A program made the position numbers and the translations under genes. Positions 8,358-15,977 of a DNA stretch of 17,173 bases are shown here, piece by piece. Under the pieces are notes generated by a model, which was not told the DNA's origin, searched no databases, and saw nothing but the letters and a program-made list of their open reading frames with translations. Each line of letters starts with the position of its first letter. The stretch's first letter is position 1. Location of the stretch: contig JASLJW010000015.1 in the NCBI GenBank assembly GCA_030747885.1, forward strand, positions 1 through 17,173, in the 5' to 3' direction. Origin of the DNA: Candidatus Thalassarchaeaceae archaeon. GTDB lineage: Archaea > Thermoplasmatota > Poseidoniia > Poseidoniales > Thalassarchaeaceae.

Positions 8358-8927
8358 TTATTCAGATGAATCATCTGAGGGGAGTATTTGCTTCCCTGAT
8401 TCCATTGGGACAACAGTCATGCCTCCTGAAAAATTGGAGGCATCGGCGCCATCAGGCAACCAACTCTGGAGAAAAACAGCTAAAGCAGCCACTTCAGAAT
8501 GTGGTTGATTTCCAATAGCAATGTTATATTGACATATTCCGAACACTTCGCCTGGAACTTTTGCACCACCCACCACTATTGCGATTGGACGATCTCGAGG
8601 GATTGTTGGAATTGTTTCCTTCCACGGCAAACCATACATCGTAAGATGAATCGCGACACCTGGCTCCCCATCTCCTGCATCTTTCTGGGCGAATCTCCGC
8701 AGCCAACCCATCGGTTTCTCCTCATATTTTGCCTGGAAATTACCTCCAAACCTTTCAGAAACAGAATGCAACGTTTCGAGTACATTTGGATCCTCTTCAC
8801 CTGAGAGAACGAAACTATCTGCTCCAAATGCTCTAGCAGTAAGTCCAAGATGAGAGGTGATTCGTTTATCCCTCTCTCTTCGATGCCCGAGACGAAGAAC
8901 ATGGAGAGATGGTATGAGACTCTCCAT
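8358..8927 (-). CDS. trm56: tRNA (cytidine-56) 2'-O-methyltransferase, aTrm56 family
   Basis: This enzyme methylates the 2'-hydroxyl of C56 in the T-loop of tRNAs, using S-adenosylmethionine. The family is archaeal and belongs to the SPOUT (knotted) methyltransferases. The 189-residue product carries the family's marks in order: LRLGHRRERDKR (11-22), HLGLTARAFGAD (26-37), HLTMYGLP, GGAKVP around K123, and the knot motif IGNQPHSEVAALAVF from I138. The frame is open upstream to 9029, but the extra 34 residues match nothing in the family and would overlap the next gene. The ATG at 8927 gives a normal N-terminus and has TCATAT at -28 to -23, so I chose it. The C-terminus ends shortly after the knot. 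The upstream gene on the same strand ends 41 bases away. Confidence 0.95.
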   Translation of the reverse strand: MESLIPSLHVLRLGHRRERDKRITSHLGLTARAFGADSFVLSGEEDPNVLETLHSVSERFGGNFQAKYEEKPMGWLRRFAQKDAGDGEPGVAIHLTMYGLPWKETIPTIPRDRPIAIVVGGAKVPGEVFGICQYNIAIGNQPHSEVAALAVFLQSWLPDGADASNFSGGMTVVPMESGKQILPSDDSSE

Positions 8928-8949
8928 GTTTATCGAGCATGGGAGGAGG

Positions 8950-8955
8950 ATATGA
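8950..8955 (-). promoter_or_regulatory. TATA-like box for trm56
   Basis: TCATAT, within CTCATATCC, lies at -28 to -23 from the ATG at 8927. The copy before the NfeD gene (15955-15950) shares TCATATCC at the identical distance. This supports both the chosen start and a leaderless transcript beginning near the ATG, separate from the upstream membrane-protein gene. Confidence 0.5.
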
Positions 8956-8968
8956 GTGATTCCTAAAC

Positions 8969-9601
8969 TCAATCTTCCTTCATAGGCGCCAAAGCAACAT
9001 CGAAGTGAGAAAGAACTCCTCTCACCCAAGCAACTAGCATAGCATCTAGGAAATATCGTGCACTAAAATGCACCAAGATACCTAAAGCAGTCAGCCTTAA
9101 TGTTTGGAGGATTGAGGTCATCAAATCAGAACTTCCATCAGAAGAAAACATTGCATGCCCAACGGGTTCAATGGCAAGATAGACGACTAAAACGAAGAAT
9201 CCTCCGCCCAGTGTTGCAGTTAATGCCCCTCCACGTTCACGGGAAAGAGAAACGAGCAATGTGGCGAAAAAGACGAGAATTGGCACTACCCAAGATACTT
9301 CGGCAAAGGACAAATCAAAGAAAATAGAACTAGGACCATGATTTCCGCCCCACTCCTTTCCTGCAACATGTATGGCTAGCCACCAAAATAGAATGACGAT
9401 CATCATAAGCATTCCAGAAACCAAGCCAAAACGTGTAGTCATTTGACGTAATTCGTGAGCATCAGTTGGATTGAGCCTAGCGAGAACTGCATCTGCCAAC
9501 TCTATCTGTTCCCTATCCGGAACAACAGCATCAGTGCTAACGGAGAGCCTAGATGGTGCATCATCGTGAGATTCAGAGTTAAGCGAATCATCGGGACCCA
9601 T
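8969..9601 (-). CDS. Four-TM membrane protein, function unknown
   Basis: This 210-residue protein is not a family I recognise. The first 55 residues are acidic and Ser-rich and likely cytoplasmic. Four hydrophobic helices follow: one after LRQMTTRFG, one at the VSWVVPILVFF text, one at GGGFFVLVVYLAIEP, and one at LRLTALGILVHFSARYFLDAMLVAW. The C-terminus is short and charged. An in-frame ATG exists at 9730, but that would run through the folP start region on the other strand. The ATG at 9601 has a TTTATC box 26-31 bases upstream and is preferred. The gene heads a minus-strand series with trm56, carA and carB, but the trm56 promoter candidate argues against a single operon. Nothing in the sequence assigns a substrate. 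Confidence 0.75.
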   Translation of the reverse strand: MGPDDSLNSESHDDAPSRLSVSTDAVVPDREQIELADAVLARLNPTDAHELRQMTTRFGLVSGMLMMIVILFWWLAIHVAGKEWGGNHGPSSIFFDLSFAEVSWVVPILVFFATLLVSLSRERGGALTATLGGGFFVLVVYLAIEPVGHAMFSSDGSSDLMTSILQTLRLTALGILVHFSARYFLDAMLVAWVRGVLSHFDVALAPMKED

Positions 9602-9626
9602 GCTCGTCCACTCGAGCGCAGCACAT

Positions 9627-9632
9627 GATAAA
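9627..9632 (-). promoter_or_regulatory. TATA-like box in the divergent folP/membrane-protein region
   Basis: TTTATC on the minus strand lies at -31 to -26 from the ATG at 9601, the right place for a leaderless start. The 55-base space between the two divergent ATGs (9602-9656) also offers ATAAAG at 9628-9633, about 26 bases before the folP ATG at 9657. The same few bases may therefore serve both directions. Confidence 0.38.
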
Positions 9633-9656
9633 GCATACCTCACCTCGTCGTCCCGA

Positions 9657-10496
9657 ATGCCCAACTGGACGCCCCTGTTACGTCGCCGCAGCGATGGGAG
9701 ACCTCGCATAATGGGAGTGATTAACTGCACTCCCGACTCATTTCATCAACCATCAAGGGCGGAAAACCTAGAACATTCAATGAAATTGGTTCATCAAATG
9801 ATTCTAAACGGTGCAGATTGGATTGATGTTGGTGGTGAATCCACTCGCCCTGGTGCAATCAATATCGATATCGAAGAAGAAATTCAGCGAGTCGTACCAC
9901 TCATTCGTGAAATCAAAAATCAATTCCCAGAACAAGCAATTTCCATCGATACAAGAAGAACTGCTGTTGCACGTGAAGCAATCAATGCTGGTGCAAACAT
10001 GATCAACGATGTTTCAGGATTAAGAGACCCGGAAATGATAGAACTGGTATTATCAAGCGGAGCAGGAGTCTGCATCATGCACATGAAAGGAGAACCAGGA
10101 ACAATGCAAAATTCTCCTGAATACAACGACGTCGTTGGCGAAGTGAGTTCTCAACTCTTGAGTCGTGCAAGAGAACTGGTAAACAATGGACATCCCATAG
10201 ACAGAATTTGCCTAGATCCTGGAATCGGGTTCGGAAAAATGTTGGAACATAATCTCGAATTATTACGGAACCCCATGGCCCTCAGAGGATCAGAAAAATT
10301 CTCAATATTATGGGGAGTAAGTAGAAAATCCATGTTCAAAGATCTCCTTGGAAGAAGTGAGACTAACGACCGACTTGCTGGAACACTAGGCGTTGCAGCA
10401 CATGCCCAAAAAGTGGGAATAGACATACTGAGGGTGCATGATGTGGAAGAACATGCAGATCTATTTCGTACAATCGCCACACTAGGGGGAGAATAA
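9657..10496 (+). CDS. folP: Dihydropteroate synthase
   Basis: This enzyme joins p-aminobenzoate to 6-hydroxymethyl-dihydropterin pyrophosphate to give dihydropteroate, the committed step of folate synthesis; it is the target of sulfonamides in bacteria. The 279-residue TIM barrel is complete and every family motif is present: GVINCTPDSF (20-29), DVGGESTRPG (57-66), SIDTR with D98, INDVSG with N117, MHMKG (141-145), DPGIGFGK with D187, GVSRKS with K224, and RVHDV with R259/H261. The frame is open to an ATG at 9600, but those 19 extra residues are unlike the family and that ATG overlaps the divergent gene's start codon. I therefore place the start at 9657. The stop overlaps the next gene's ATG (TAATG). 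Many archaea lack this gene, so its presence suggests pABA-based folate synthesis here. Confidence 0.95.
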   Translation: MPNWTPLLRRRSDGRPRIMGVINCTPDSFHQPSRAENLEHSMKLVHQMILNGADWIDVGGESTRPGAINIDIEEEIQRVVPLIREIKNQFPEQAISIDTRRTAVAREAINAGANMINDVSGLRDPEMIELVLSSGAGVCIMHMKGEPGTMQNSPEYNDVVGEVSSQLLSRARELVNNGHPIDRICLDPGIGFGKMLEHNLELLRNPMALRGSEKFSILWGVSRKSMFKDLLGRSETNDRLAGTLGVAAHAQKVGIDILRVHDVEEHADLFRTIATLGGE

Positions 10497-11656
10497 TGGA
10501 AGAAAAATCGGGAGCAATTGTCGATGTTTCCGACAATATTAGACTTGTTGGGACTGCTCATATTAGTCGTTCATCAGCAGATTTGGTCAAGGAACAAATT
10601 GAAAAATTCGATCCAGATATTGTTGCTGTCGAGTTGGATAAAGATCGACTTCATGCATTAGAAAATCCACAGGCTTTCGATGAAGAAACTCTAGGTTCTG
10701 CGATAAAGGCCGGCAAAGCTCAACTTCTTCTATTCCAATCATTATTGGCAGCCCAACAAAGGAAAATGGGACTTGAACTAGGAGAAAAACCAGGAGTCGA
10801 CTTATTGACTGCAGTAGAAGGGGCAAGAGAAAGGGACATTTCACTTGCCCTAATAGATAGAGATGTCAAAATCACGCTTCGAAGAGTTTGGTCAAAGATG
10901 GGATTCTTCCAAAAAATAAGAGTCTTGAATGCACTTCTTGCTCCAGAAGAAGATGAAGAAATCGATGTAAATGCAATAGCGGAAGATTCCGATTTGATCA
11001 GTGAAATGATGGATGAACTAAGGAGAATGGTCCCAGCAGCTGGAGAAGTCTTGATTGATGAGAGAGACGAATACCTAGCCTCTCGAATCAGAACGGAATC
11101 TTCCAAGGGAAAGGTGCTCGCGGTAATTGGTGCAGGGCACCTCAAAGGAGTTCAAGAAAAATTACAGGAATCCCCGCCATCCAATGAGCGAATGCAGCAA
11201 TTATTGGCCATTCCCAAAAAAGGTCCAATCAAGAAATTTCTTCCATTTGCATTGCCTGCAATTATGCTGGGAGTTCTAGCATATCTGGTCAGTCAAGGAG
11301 ATGTGGAGGCATTGAAAGAGAGTACAGTAACTTGGCTGTCAATCAATGCGTTGTTCGCTGCTTTCTTTGTACTGATTGTAGGGGGGCACCCTGTAGCGAT
11401 ATTGAGTGCGGCAATCGCTTCTCCAATTACATCATTGAATCCAACATTGGCGGCTGGGTGGTTTGCGGGTGCTGCTCAACTACGGTTTAGTGCACCGCGA
11501 ACTAAGGATCTTCAAGAATTTCTAATGATGGATAAATTTCGGCTACTTTTCACAAACCGTACTGGAAAGGTGCTTATGGTCACAGTAATGGGGAACATAG
11601 GATCTTCAATTGGCGCATGGATTGCGGGGCCAATGATTCTAGGTTCTATTTTCTAA
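10496..11656 (+). CDS. TraB/PrgY-family membrane protein
   Basis: The N-terminal half is the TraB domain, whose family includes the enterococcal pheromone-shutdown protein PrgY and many archaeal and eukaryotic proteins related to the TIKI/EreA fold. Visible marks are GTAHIS (19-24), AVELD with E46, ERDEYLA (189-195) and IGAGHLKG with H215. These pair conserved Glu and His residues as expected for a proposed metal-dependent hydrolase or peptidase. The C-terminal half, from about residue 245, is a group of four or so membrane helices, including the VGGHPVAILSAAIASP stretch typical of archaeal members. At 386 residues it is full length. It is translationally coupled to folP by a one-base overlap, though no direct folate link is known for the family. 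Its stop directly abuts the stop of the convergent transporter gene. Confidence 0.9.
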   Translation: MEEKSGAIVDVSDNIRLVGTAHISRSSADLVKEQIEKFDPDIVAVELDKDRLHALENPQAFDEETLGSAIKAGKAQLLLFQSLLAAQQRKMGLELGEKPGVDLLTAVEGARERDISLALIDRDVKITLRRVWSKMGFFQKIRVLNALLAPEEDEEIDVNAIAEDSDLISEMMDELRRMVPAAGEVLIDERDEYLASRIRTESSKGKVLAVIGAGHLKGVQEKLQESPPSNERMQQLLAIPKKGPIKKFLPFALPAIMLGVLAYLVSQGDVEALKESTVTWLSINALFAAFFVLIVGGHPVAILSAAIASPITSLNPTLAAGWFAGAAQLRFSAPRTKDLQEFLMMDKFRLLFTNRTGKVLMVTVMGNIGSSIGAWIAGPMILGSIF

Positions 11657-12457
11657 TCAGTGTAAAACCAATGATATCAAATCAATCAAATAACGAATGA
11701 GAACGATACTTAGGACCATGATAAACCCACCAAGAATGGTTTTTTCAGAAAGGCGAAGCCCAGTCTTAGCCCCGATAATCGAACCACAGATTACAGCAAT
11801 CGGTAATCCCAAGAAATACAAAAAAGGTGGCCAAACTCCTTGGAAAAGTACTGCATGAGTCAACACAGAAATAGGAACGACTACCATCATTAAACCTAAA
11901 CTCGTACCTATCGAAGTACGTGAATCAAGGCCACCAAATTGGTTCAATACAGGGATGTAAATTGCGCCAGCCCCTATTGCTAGAACTGAACTAGCCATTC
12001 CTCCAAAACCAGTTCCCATGATGAGTTCAACTGAGCGAATCTCTCCACCCTCAAGTTCACTTCTTCCAGAAGAAATCCTACGTGATGTCTTGATGATCGC
12101 CCATGTGATGATTCCAAAGGCCAATATCTTGAATACAACATTGAGCGAACTCCCTAGAATACTAACTACGATTGCACCAATCACAGATCCAATTAATGCG
12201 GAAGGAGCACCCATTCGAATTCGACTAATATCGACCAACCCCTCCCTATGATGAACGAAACCGGAACCATACGATACACAGCCAGTCAACAACAGAGACA
12301 TAACCAAGGTTGCAGAATCAAGAGGGAAACCTGCCACATAGTGCAATATTGGCACAAAGAGTAGACCACCTCCTAGTCCAAGTGGAGCAAAAAGGAATCC
12401 TGTGGCAAATACCAAGAGAACAACGATTAGGAACAAGGAGTCCAACAAAAAATCCAC
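11657..12457 (-). CDS. TSUP-family (TauE/SafE) anion permease
   Basis: Members of this family move sulfite, sulfonates, sulfoacetate or related organic anions across the membrane. The 266-residue protein is almost entirely hydrophobic with about eight helices. The two family repeats are visible: GLGGGLLFVPIL near the N-terminus and GAGAIYIPVLNQFGG in the second half, each with the Gly-rich turn followed by a Pro. Its start is a GTG that comes immediately after the thiolase stop codon in the same frame (ATG-TAG-GTG). No other convincing start is nearby, so it should be translated by reinitiation from the thiolase message. Substrate cannot be told from sequence. Pairing with a thiolase hints at export or import of an organic acid, but that is inference. 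Confidence 0.9.
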   Translation of the reverse strand: MDFLLDSLFLIVVLLVFATGFLFAPLGLGGGLLFVPILHYVAGFPLDSATLVMSLLLTGCVSYGSGFVHHREGLVDISRIRMGAPSALIGSVIGAIVVSILGSSLNVVFKILAFGIITWAIIKTSRRISSGRSELEGGEIRSVELIMGTGFGGMASSVLAIGAGAIYIPVLNQFGGLDSRTSIGTSLGLMMVVVPISVLTHAVLFQGVWPPFLYFLGLPIAVICGSIIGAKTGLRLSEKTILGGFIMVLSIVLIRYLIDLISLVLH

Positions 12458-13690
12458 CTACATGGCCTCAATGACCACAGCAATTCCCTGCCCGCCACCA
12501 ATACAAGCAGTTGCAACTCCATAACGTCCACCAGACCGCTTTAATTCAAGAGATAAGGTGAGTAGAAGACGAGTTCCTGTCGCGGCAAGAGGATGTCCGA
12601 GGCCAACTGCTCCCCCATTCACATTTACTTTCTCAATATCCAAACCAAGTTCTTGGATGCAAGCTACTGCTTGACCTGAAAACGCCTCATTGATTTCCCA
12701 ACGATCAATATCTTCGGTTTCCAAACCTGCCTTTCCTAGTGCTTTTCGACTTGATGGAACGGGGCCATATGCCATTATGGCGGGATCTATTCCTACTATC
12801 CCCCAAGAAACAATACGAGCCAATGGTGAATCCCCATCCTTCTGAGCCCGACTAGCGGATTTGATGACCAAGGCTGCTGCACCATCAACAACACCTGATG
12901 CGTTTCCAGCAGTAACAAGTGATTCGGGTCCAAATGCAGCACGAAGTCCTGCTAGAGATTCTTCACTAGTCCCTCGAACAACATGATCTTCGTCCTTTGA
13001 ACCTACAACTCCATCTGGCGTATCGACTGTAACAATCTCCTCATCAAACAATCCTGAATCGATACTAGCAGAAGTTCTAGAATGGCTTAGAGCAGCAAAT
13101 GAATCGGCATCTGAACGTTCCACGCCCTTGCGTGAACATAACTCATCAGAAGTCTGAGCCATGAATGAACCACAATGCATATCCAAAAGATTCGTGAATA
13201 GATAATCTTCCATATCTTTCTCTAACTCAAACCCCTCCTTGGGAGGACGACCCAATCGGAATGTATCTCTCATTCCTCTCAAAACATGAGGTGCCTGAGA
13301 AAGGTTTTCCATTCCTCCTGCTACAACTGTTTCAGCCTCTCCAAGCATAATCATCTGAGCACCAGTAACGACTGACTGTGCTCCACTCCCACAGATTCGA
13401 GATAAAGTCAACATCGGAACTTCTTGAGGGATTCCTGCCTTGAGTCCAGCATGACGACTTCCAAAAATTGCTTGACTAGAAGTCTGCAAAGCATACCCCA
13501 TAACCACATGATCTACAGATTGAGGAGAAGTGCCTGTCTTCTCTAGAGCACCTTTGATTGCAATTGCACCAAGATCCTCTGCAGAGACATCCTTCAGTAA
13601 GCCTCCTGGTTGGCCGTCACCCCTCTTTCCACCCTGCCATTCACAGAAGGGCGTTCTGGCGCCTCCAACTATCACAACGTCTTCCACCAT
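12458..13690 (-). CDS. Thiolase (acetyl-CoA C-acetyltransferase)
   Basis: The enzyme either condenses two acyl-CoAs or cleaves 3-ketoacyl-CoA with CoA. All catalytic features are present in 410 residues: the acyl-carrying cysteine in RICGSGAQS (C100), NEAF at N334, the histidine in GGAVGLGHPLAATGTR (H366), and the proton-transfer cysteine in ACIGGGQG (C396). The complete set identifies a true thiolase and not the SCP2-type archaeal relative that lacks some of these. It could serve fatty acid breakdown or acetoacetyl-CoA synthesis; no other beta-oxidation or mevalonate gene is beside it to decide. The ATG is preceded by GGAGGGGG on the minus strand, four bases away counting from GGAGG, and by TCATGA at -28 to -23. 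The next gene on the strand, the TSUP transporter, starts right at its stop. Confidence 0.96.
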   Translation of the reverse strand: MVEDVVIVGGARTPFCEWQGGKRGDGQPGGLLKDVSAEDLGAIAIKGALEKTGTSPQSVDHVVMGYALQTSSQAIFGSRHAGLKAGIPQEVPMLTLSRICGSGAQSVVTGAQMIMLGEAETVVAGGMENLSQAPHVLRGMRDTFRLGRPPKEGFELEKDMEDYLFTNLLDMHCGSFMAQTSDELCSRKGVERSDADSFAALSHSRTSASIDSGLFDEEIVTVDTPDGVVGSKDEDHVVRGTSEESLAGLRAAFGPESLVTAGNASGVVDGAAALVIKSASRAQKDGDSPLARIVSWGIVGIDPAIMAYGPVPSSRKALGKAGLETEDIDRWEINEAFSGQAVACIQELGLDIEKVNVNGGAVGLGHPLAATGTRLLLTLSLELKRSGGRYGVATACIGGGQGIAVVIEAM

Positions 13691-13691
13691 G

Positions 13692-13710
13692 CCCCCTCCA
13701 TTGGAAGGGG
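13692..13710. repeat. Hairpin next to the thiolase start
   Basis: An eight-base stem with one mismatch (CCCCCTCC and GGAAGGGG) encloses a three-base loop directly upstream of the thiolase ATG. On the minus strand its second arm contains the GGAGGGGG that would be the ribosome binding site. If transcribed, folding would hide that site, so it could affect thiolase translation. It could also be chance in a G/C-rich patch. Confidence 0.35.
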
Positions 13711-13749
13711 ATTCATGAGTATGACTGTCGCTAGACCATCGTGAAAATA

Positions 13750-13770
13750 CTGAGATTTGTATTTACTCAG
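13750..13770 (-). terminator. Possible terminator at the flotillin gene end
   Basis: A perfect five-base stem (CTGAG/CTCAG) with an 11-base loop brackets the flotillin stop codon and is followed on the minus strand by TATTTTC. The stem is short and the T tract is only four long, so this is weak evidence for transcript ends between flotillin and thiolase. Confidence 0.28.
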
Positions 13771-15253
13771 CGTCTTCGGTATCTACTGTTCCCAGATATG
13801 CTGGAAGGTCAACACCTGCCATCTTAGCTACATCATGGATTGGAGGCAATGACTTGACGAGGCTGCTCACAAAGTTGGAAGTTGCACTACCGTCTGCATT
13901 TCCACCACCGCCATCCCAAACAGTGACCTTATCGATCTTCATATTCTTGACCGCTTCAACTTGAGCAGCAACCATGGATTCAATCTTCTCGACCATTAAC
14001 AGAGTGGATGCATCTCCTGCACGACCACCTGCTGCAGCGATTAACTTCTCATAACCTGCAGCCTTAGCATCTAGAACTGCCTGAACACCCTCTGCTTCTG
14101 CCTTGTAGCGAGCAAGGATTGCGTCTGCTTCACCCTGTGCGATTCGACGTTGGCGTTCTGCCTCTGCCTCTGCTGCAATCTCAATCTGTTGCTTGGTGAT
14201 TTGTTCACGAACGATTTCCTCTGCCTTCAAACGCTCTTCTTCTTCGATGAACTTGGCTTTCTGAATCTCTGCTTCAGCAAGGTTACGAGCTACCATTGCA
14301 CGCTTGTTTGCTTCAGCCTCTTGTTCGGCAAGATCAGCATTGGAACGAGCTATGTCGGCTCTAGCAATGTTTTCACCGCCTACTGCAACTGCTTCCTTCT
14401 CTGCAACGTCAACACGTCTTTGTTGCTCTGCAGTCTTAACACCCATAGCAGCATTCTCACGATTACTTGCAACCTGGATATCCTTCTCACGGTCCGCTTC
14501 TGCCTTACCAATTGCACCGAACTTCTCTTGTTCTGCAACATCTGCACGAGCCTTCTCAACAGCAGTTGCTGCCGCTTTCTTTCCAATGCTCTCGATATAA
14601 TCAGATTCATCTGTAATATCCACAATATTCACGTTAAGCAAACTCAATCCTACCTTACGAAGTTCCTGCTCAACATTGGTTCGAATCAAGTCCATGAAAG
14701 AGTCACGATCTTTGTTGATTTGCTCAATGTTTAGAATCGCAACAGTGAGACGAAGTTGACCAAGAATAATATCCGAAGCCATTTCAGAAATAGCAGGGAT
14801 TGTTAGGCCTAAAAGACGCTCAGCCGCATTGGACATTATTGCTTCTTCAGTACTTACAGCAATAGTGAATGTACTTGGAACGTTGATTCGAATGTTCTGC
14901 TGCGAAAGTGCATTTTTCAAATCAATATTAATTGTAATCGGCTTCAAATCCAAGTAATCGTAATCTTGAATCAAAGGCCATACTAAGACACCACCACCGT
15001 GAATCGGCTTCGATGAGCGTTCAGCACCAGTTCGTCCATAAACTACCAGAACCTTATCTGGAGGGCACCTTCGATATCTAGAAGCAGCGAATAAAACCAA
15101 TGCCAAGAAGAAAATCACCATAGCAAAAATAGAAACAAAAAGAATAGCAGCAGCACCGCCACCATCTCCTTCTACTTCTTGAGCAGTTGCTAAAGGGATA
15201 GCGATTAAAGCTAATATTGTGGCCAATGTTCTAACGACAAGCGTGCGAGTCAT
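13763..15253 (-). CDS. Flotillin-like SPFH-domain protein
   Basis: Flotillins scaffold membrane microdomains. The 496-residue protein begins with what reads as a Sec signal peptide (MTRTLVVRTLATILALIAIP, then LATA before QEVEG), followed by a Gly/Glu spacer and a strong membrane helix at about 35-57. An SPFH/band-7 domain covers about 60-230, including VLVVYGRTG and the NAAERLLG text. A long Ala/Glu/Gln/Arg coiled coil covers about 235-420 with the A-E-A-E repeats typical of flotillins, and a short tail follows with GGGG and a helical end. The frame is open to a GTG at 15316 that overlaps the NfeD stop (GTGA). I prefer the ATG at 15253 because it gives a clean signal peptide and has a TTGATTAT element 23-30 bases upstream. 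It follows an NfeD/YuaF-like gene, as in B. subtilis yuaF-yuaG (floT) and E. coli yqiJ-yqiK. Confidence 0.92.
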   Translation of the reverse strand: MTRTLVVRTLATILALIAIPLATAQEVEGDGGGAAAILFVSIFAMVIFFLALVLFAASRYRRCPPDKVLVVYGRTGAERSSKPIHGGGVLVWPLIQDYDYLDLKPITINIDLKNALSQQNIRINVPSTFTIAVSTEEAIMSNAAERLLGLTIPAISEMASDIILGQLRLTVAILNIEQINKDRDSFMDLIRTNVEQELRKVGLSLLNVNIVDITDESDYIESIGKKAAATAVEKARADVAEQEKFGAIGKAEADREKDIQVASNRENAAMGVKTAEQQRRVDVAEKEAVAVGGENIARADIARSNADLAEQEAEANKRAMVARNLAEAEIQKAKFIEEEERLKAEEIVREQITKQQIEIAAEAEAERQRRIAQGEADAILARYKAEAEGVQAVLDAKAAGYEKLIAAAGGRAGDASTLLMVEKIESMVAAQVEAVKNMKIDKVTVWDGGGGNADGSATSNFVSSLVKSLPPIHDVAKMAGVDLPAYLGTVDTEDAE

Positions 15254-15275
15254 GATATAGACGACTATGCTAATG

Positions 15276-15283
15276 ATAATCAA
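15276..15283 (-). promoter_or_regulatory. TATA-like element for the flotillin gene
   Basis: TTGATTAT lies at -30 to -23 from the ATG at 15253. It is a weaker match than the TCATAT boxes but is in the same place. It is an argument for the ATG over the upstream GTG at 15316. Confidence 0.28.
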
Positions 15284-15290
15284 TCCTTTC

Positions 15291-15306
15291 CCGGAATTAA
15301 ATCCGG
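15291..15306. repeat. Short perfect inverted repeat between NfeD and flotillin genes
   Basis: CCGGA, six bases, then TCCGG form a perfect five-base inverted repeat just past the NfeD stop. It could be a protein-binding site or a weak RNA hairpin. It lies inside the coding region if flotillin starts at 15316 and outside it if it starts at 15253. Confidence 0.35.
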
Positions 15307-15312
15307 TAAATC

Positions 15313-15927
15313 TCACTCAGACTCATCATCATCTCTAGCCTTCATACCAGTTAGTGGTTCAACGACTAGAACTGACCCCATGCGGTCTACAACAGTAATG
15401 AATGTCCCAGTAGAAATCTCTACCTCTCCGTTAGACATAGCATCTAGTGTTCTTTCAGACCCTTGGAAAGTGACTTGAACTTGGCCAGTTCCCGAACTTG
15501 GAATTCGCAGGTAAACAGTACCTCTTGCACCAATTGCTGCATCCATCCTCATTGTACCTTCACTTTCCAACGCTTTGAATCCTTGGAACAACTTAGCAGT
15601 AGCGTACATGGACGAACCTCCTGCTAAACTTCCACCTAAGAGGGCAAGCATTACATCATAGTCGGCCCTCATAATCGCTAACCCAATCAATCCAAACATC
15701 ATAGCAAATGCACTAATTCCTTGGAAAGTCAAGGCCTTGAATGAAAGATCTGCATCAAAACCAACATCTGCCCCAAATATATCTCCTGCAACATCTCCTG
15801 CAACTCCTCCAACCATTGCTAAAATAAACCAAAGGAGAAATAGTAATCCACCTAAAAGAGCACTGCCTGCAAACAATAATTCCATGCCAGACAAAACGTC
15901 CAAACCAAAGAAGGCGAGTAAATCCAT
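15313..15927 (-). CDS. NfeD/YuaF-like membrane protein with OB-fold domain
   Basis: The 204-residue protein has a first membrane helix at about 15-40, an acidic Gly/Asp segment (GDVAGDIFGADVG), two further helices (after LTFQGISAF and at the VMLALLGGSLAGG text) and a C-terminal beta-rich domain of about 65 residues that starts near GARGTVYLRIP. This is the plan of NfeD/YuaF proteins, where the OB-fold faces the cytoplasm and the membrane part partners an SPFH protein. The frame extends to a TTG at 15969, but the ATG at 15927 has TCATAT at exactly -28 to -23 and is preferred. The flotillin-like gene follows on the same strand. The likely role is helping to assemble or anchor the flotillin scaffold, by analogy with the bacterial pairs. 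Confidence 0.85.
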   Translation of the reverse strand: MDLLAFFGLDVLSGMELLFAGSALLGGLLFLLWFILAMVGGVAGDVAGDIFGADVGFDADLSFKALTFQGISAFAMMFGLIGLAIMRADYDVMLALLGGSLAGGSSMYATAKLFQGFKALESEGTMRMDAAIGARGTVYLRIPSSGTGQVQVTFQGSERTLDAMSNGEVEISTGTFITVVDRMGSVLVVEPLTGMKARDDDESE

Positions 15928-15949
15928 GGCTAACGACTCGCCACAAAGG

Positions 15950-15955
15950 ATATGA
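15950..15955 (-). promoter_or_regulatory. TATA-like box for the NfeD/flotillin pair
   Basis: TCATAT, within GTCATATCC, is at -28 to -23 from the ATG at 15927, in the 50-base gap after the small membrane protein gene. It shares eight bases (TCATATCC) and exact spacing with the trm56 element, so the pair probably has its own leaderless promoter. Confidence 0.5.
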
Positions 15956-15977
15956 CCACTTCGCTTCAAAAAAACAA

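Noticed and set aside
8928..9029. N-terminal extension of trm56
   Set aside because: The 34 residues do not fit the family, overlap the upstream gene and would place the TCATAT box inside the coding region.
14150..14734. A 194-codon open frame on the plus strand, Cys/Leu-rich
   Set aside because: It lies wholly inside the flotillin coiled coil on the opposite strand. The Ala/Glu/Gln codons there avoid stops when read backwards, and the product looks like no protein family.
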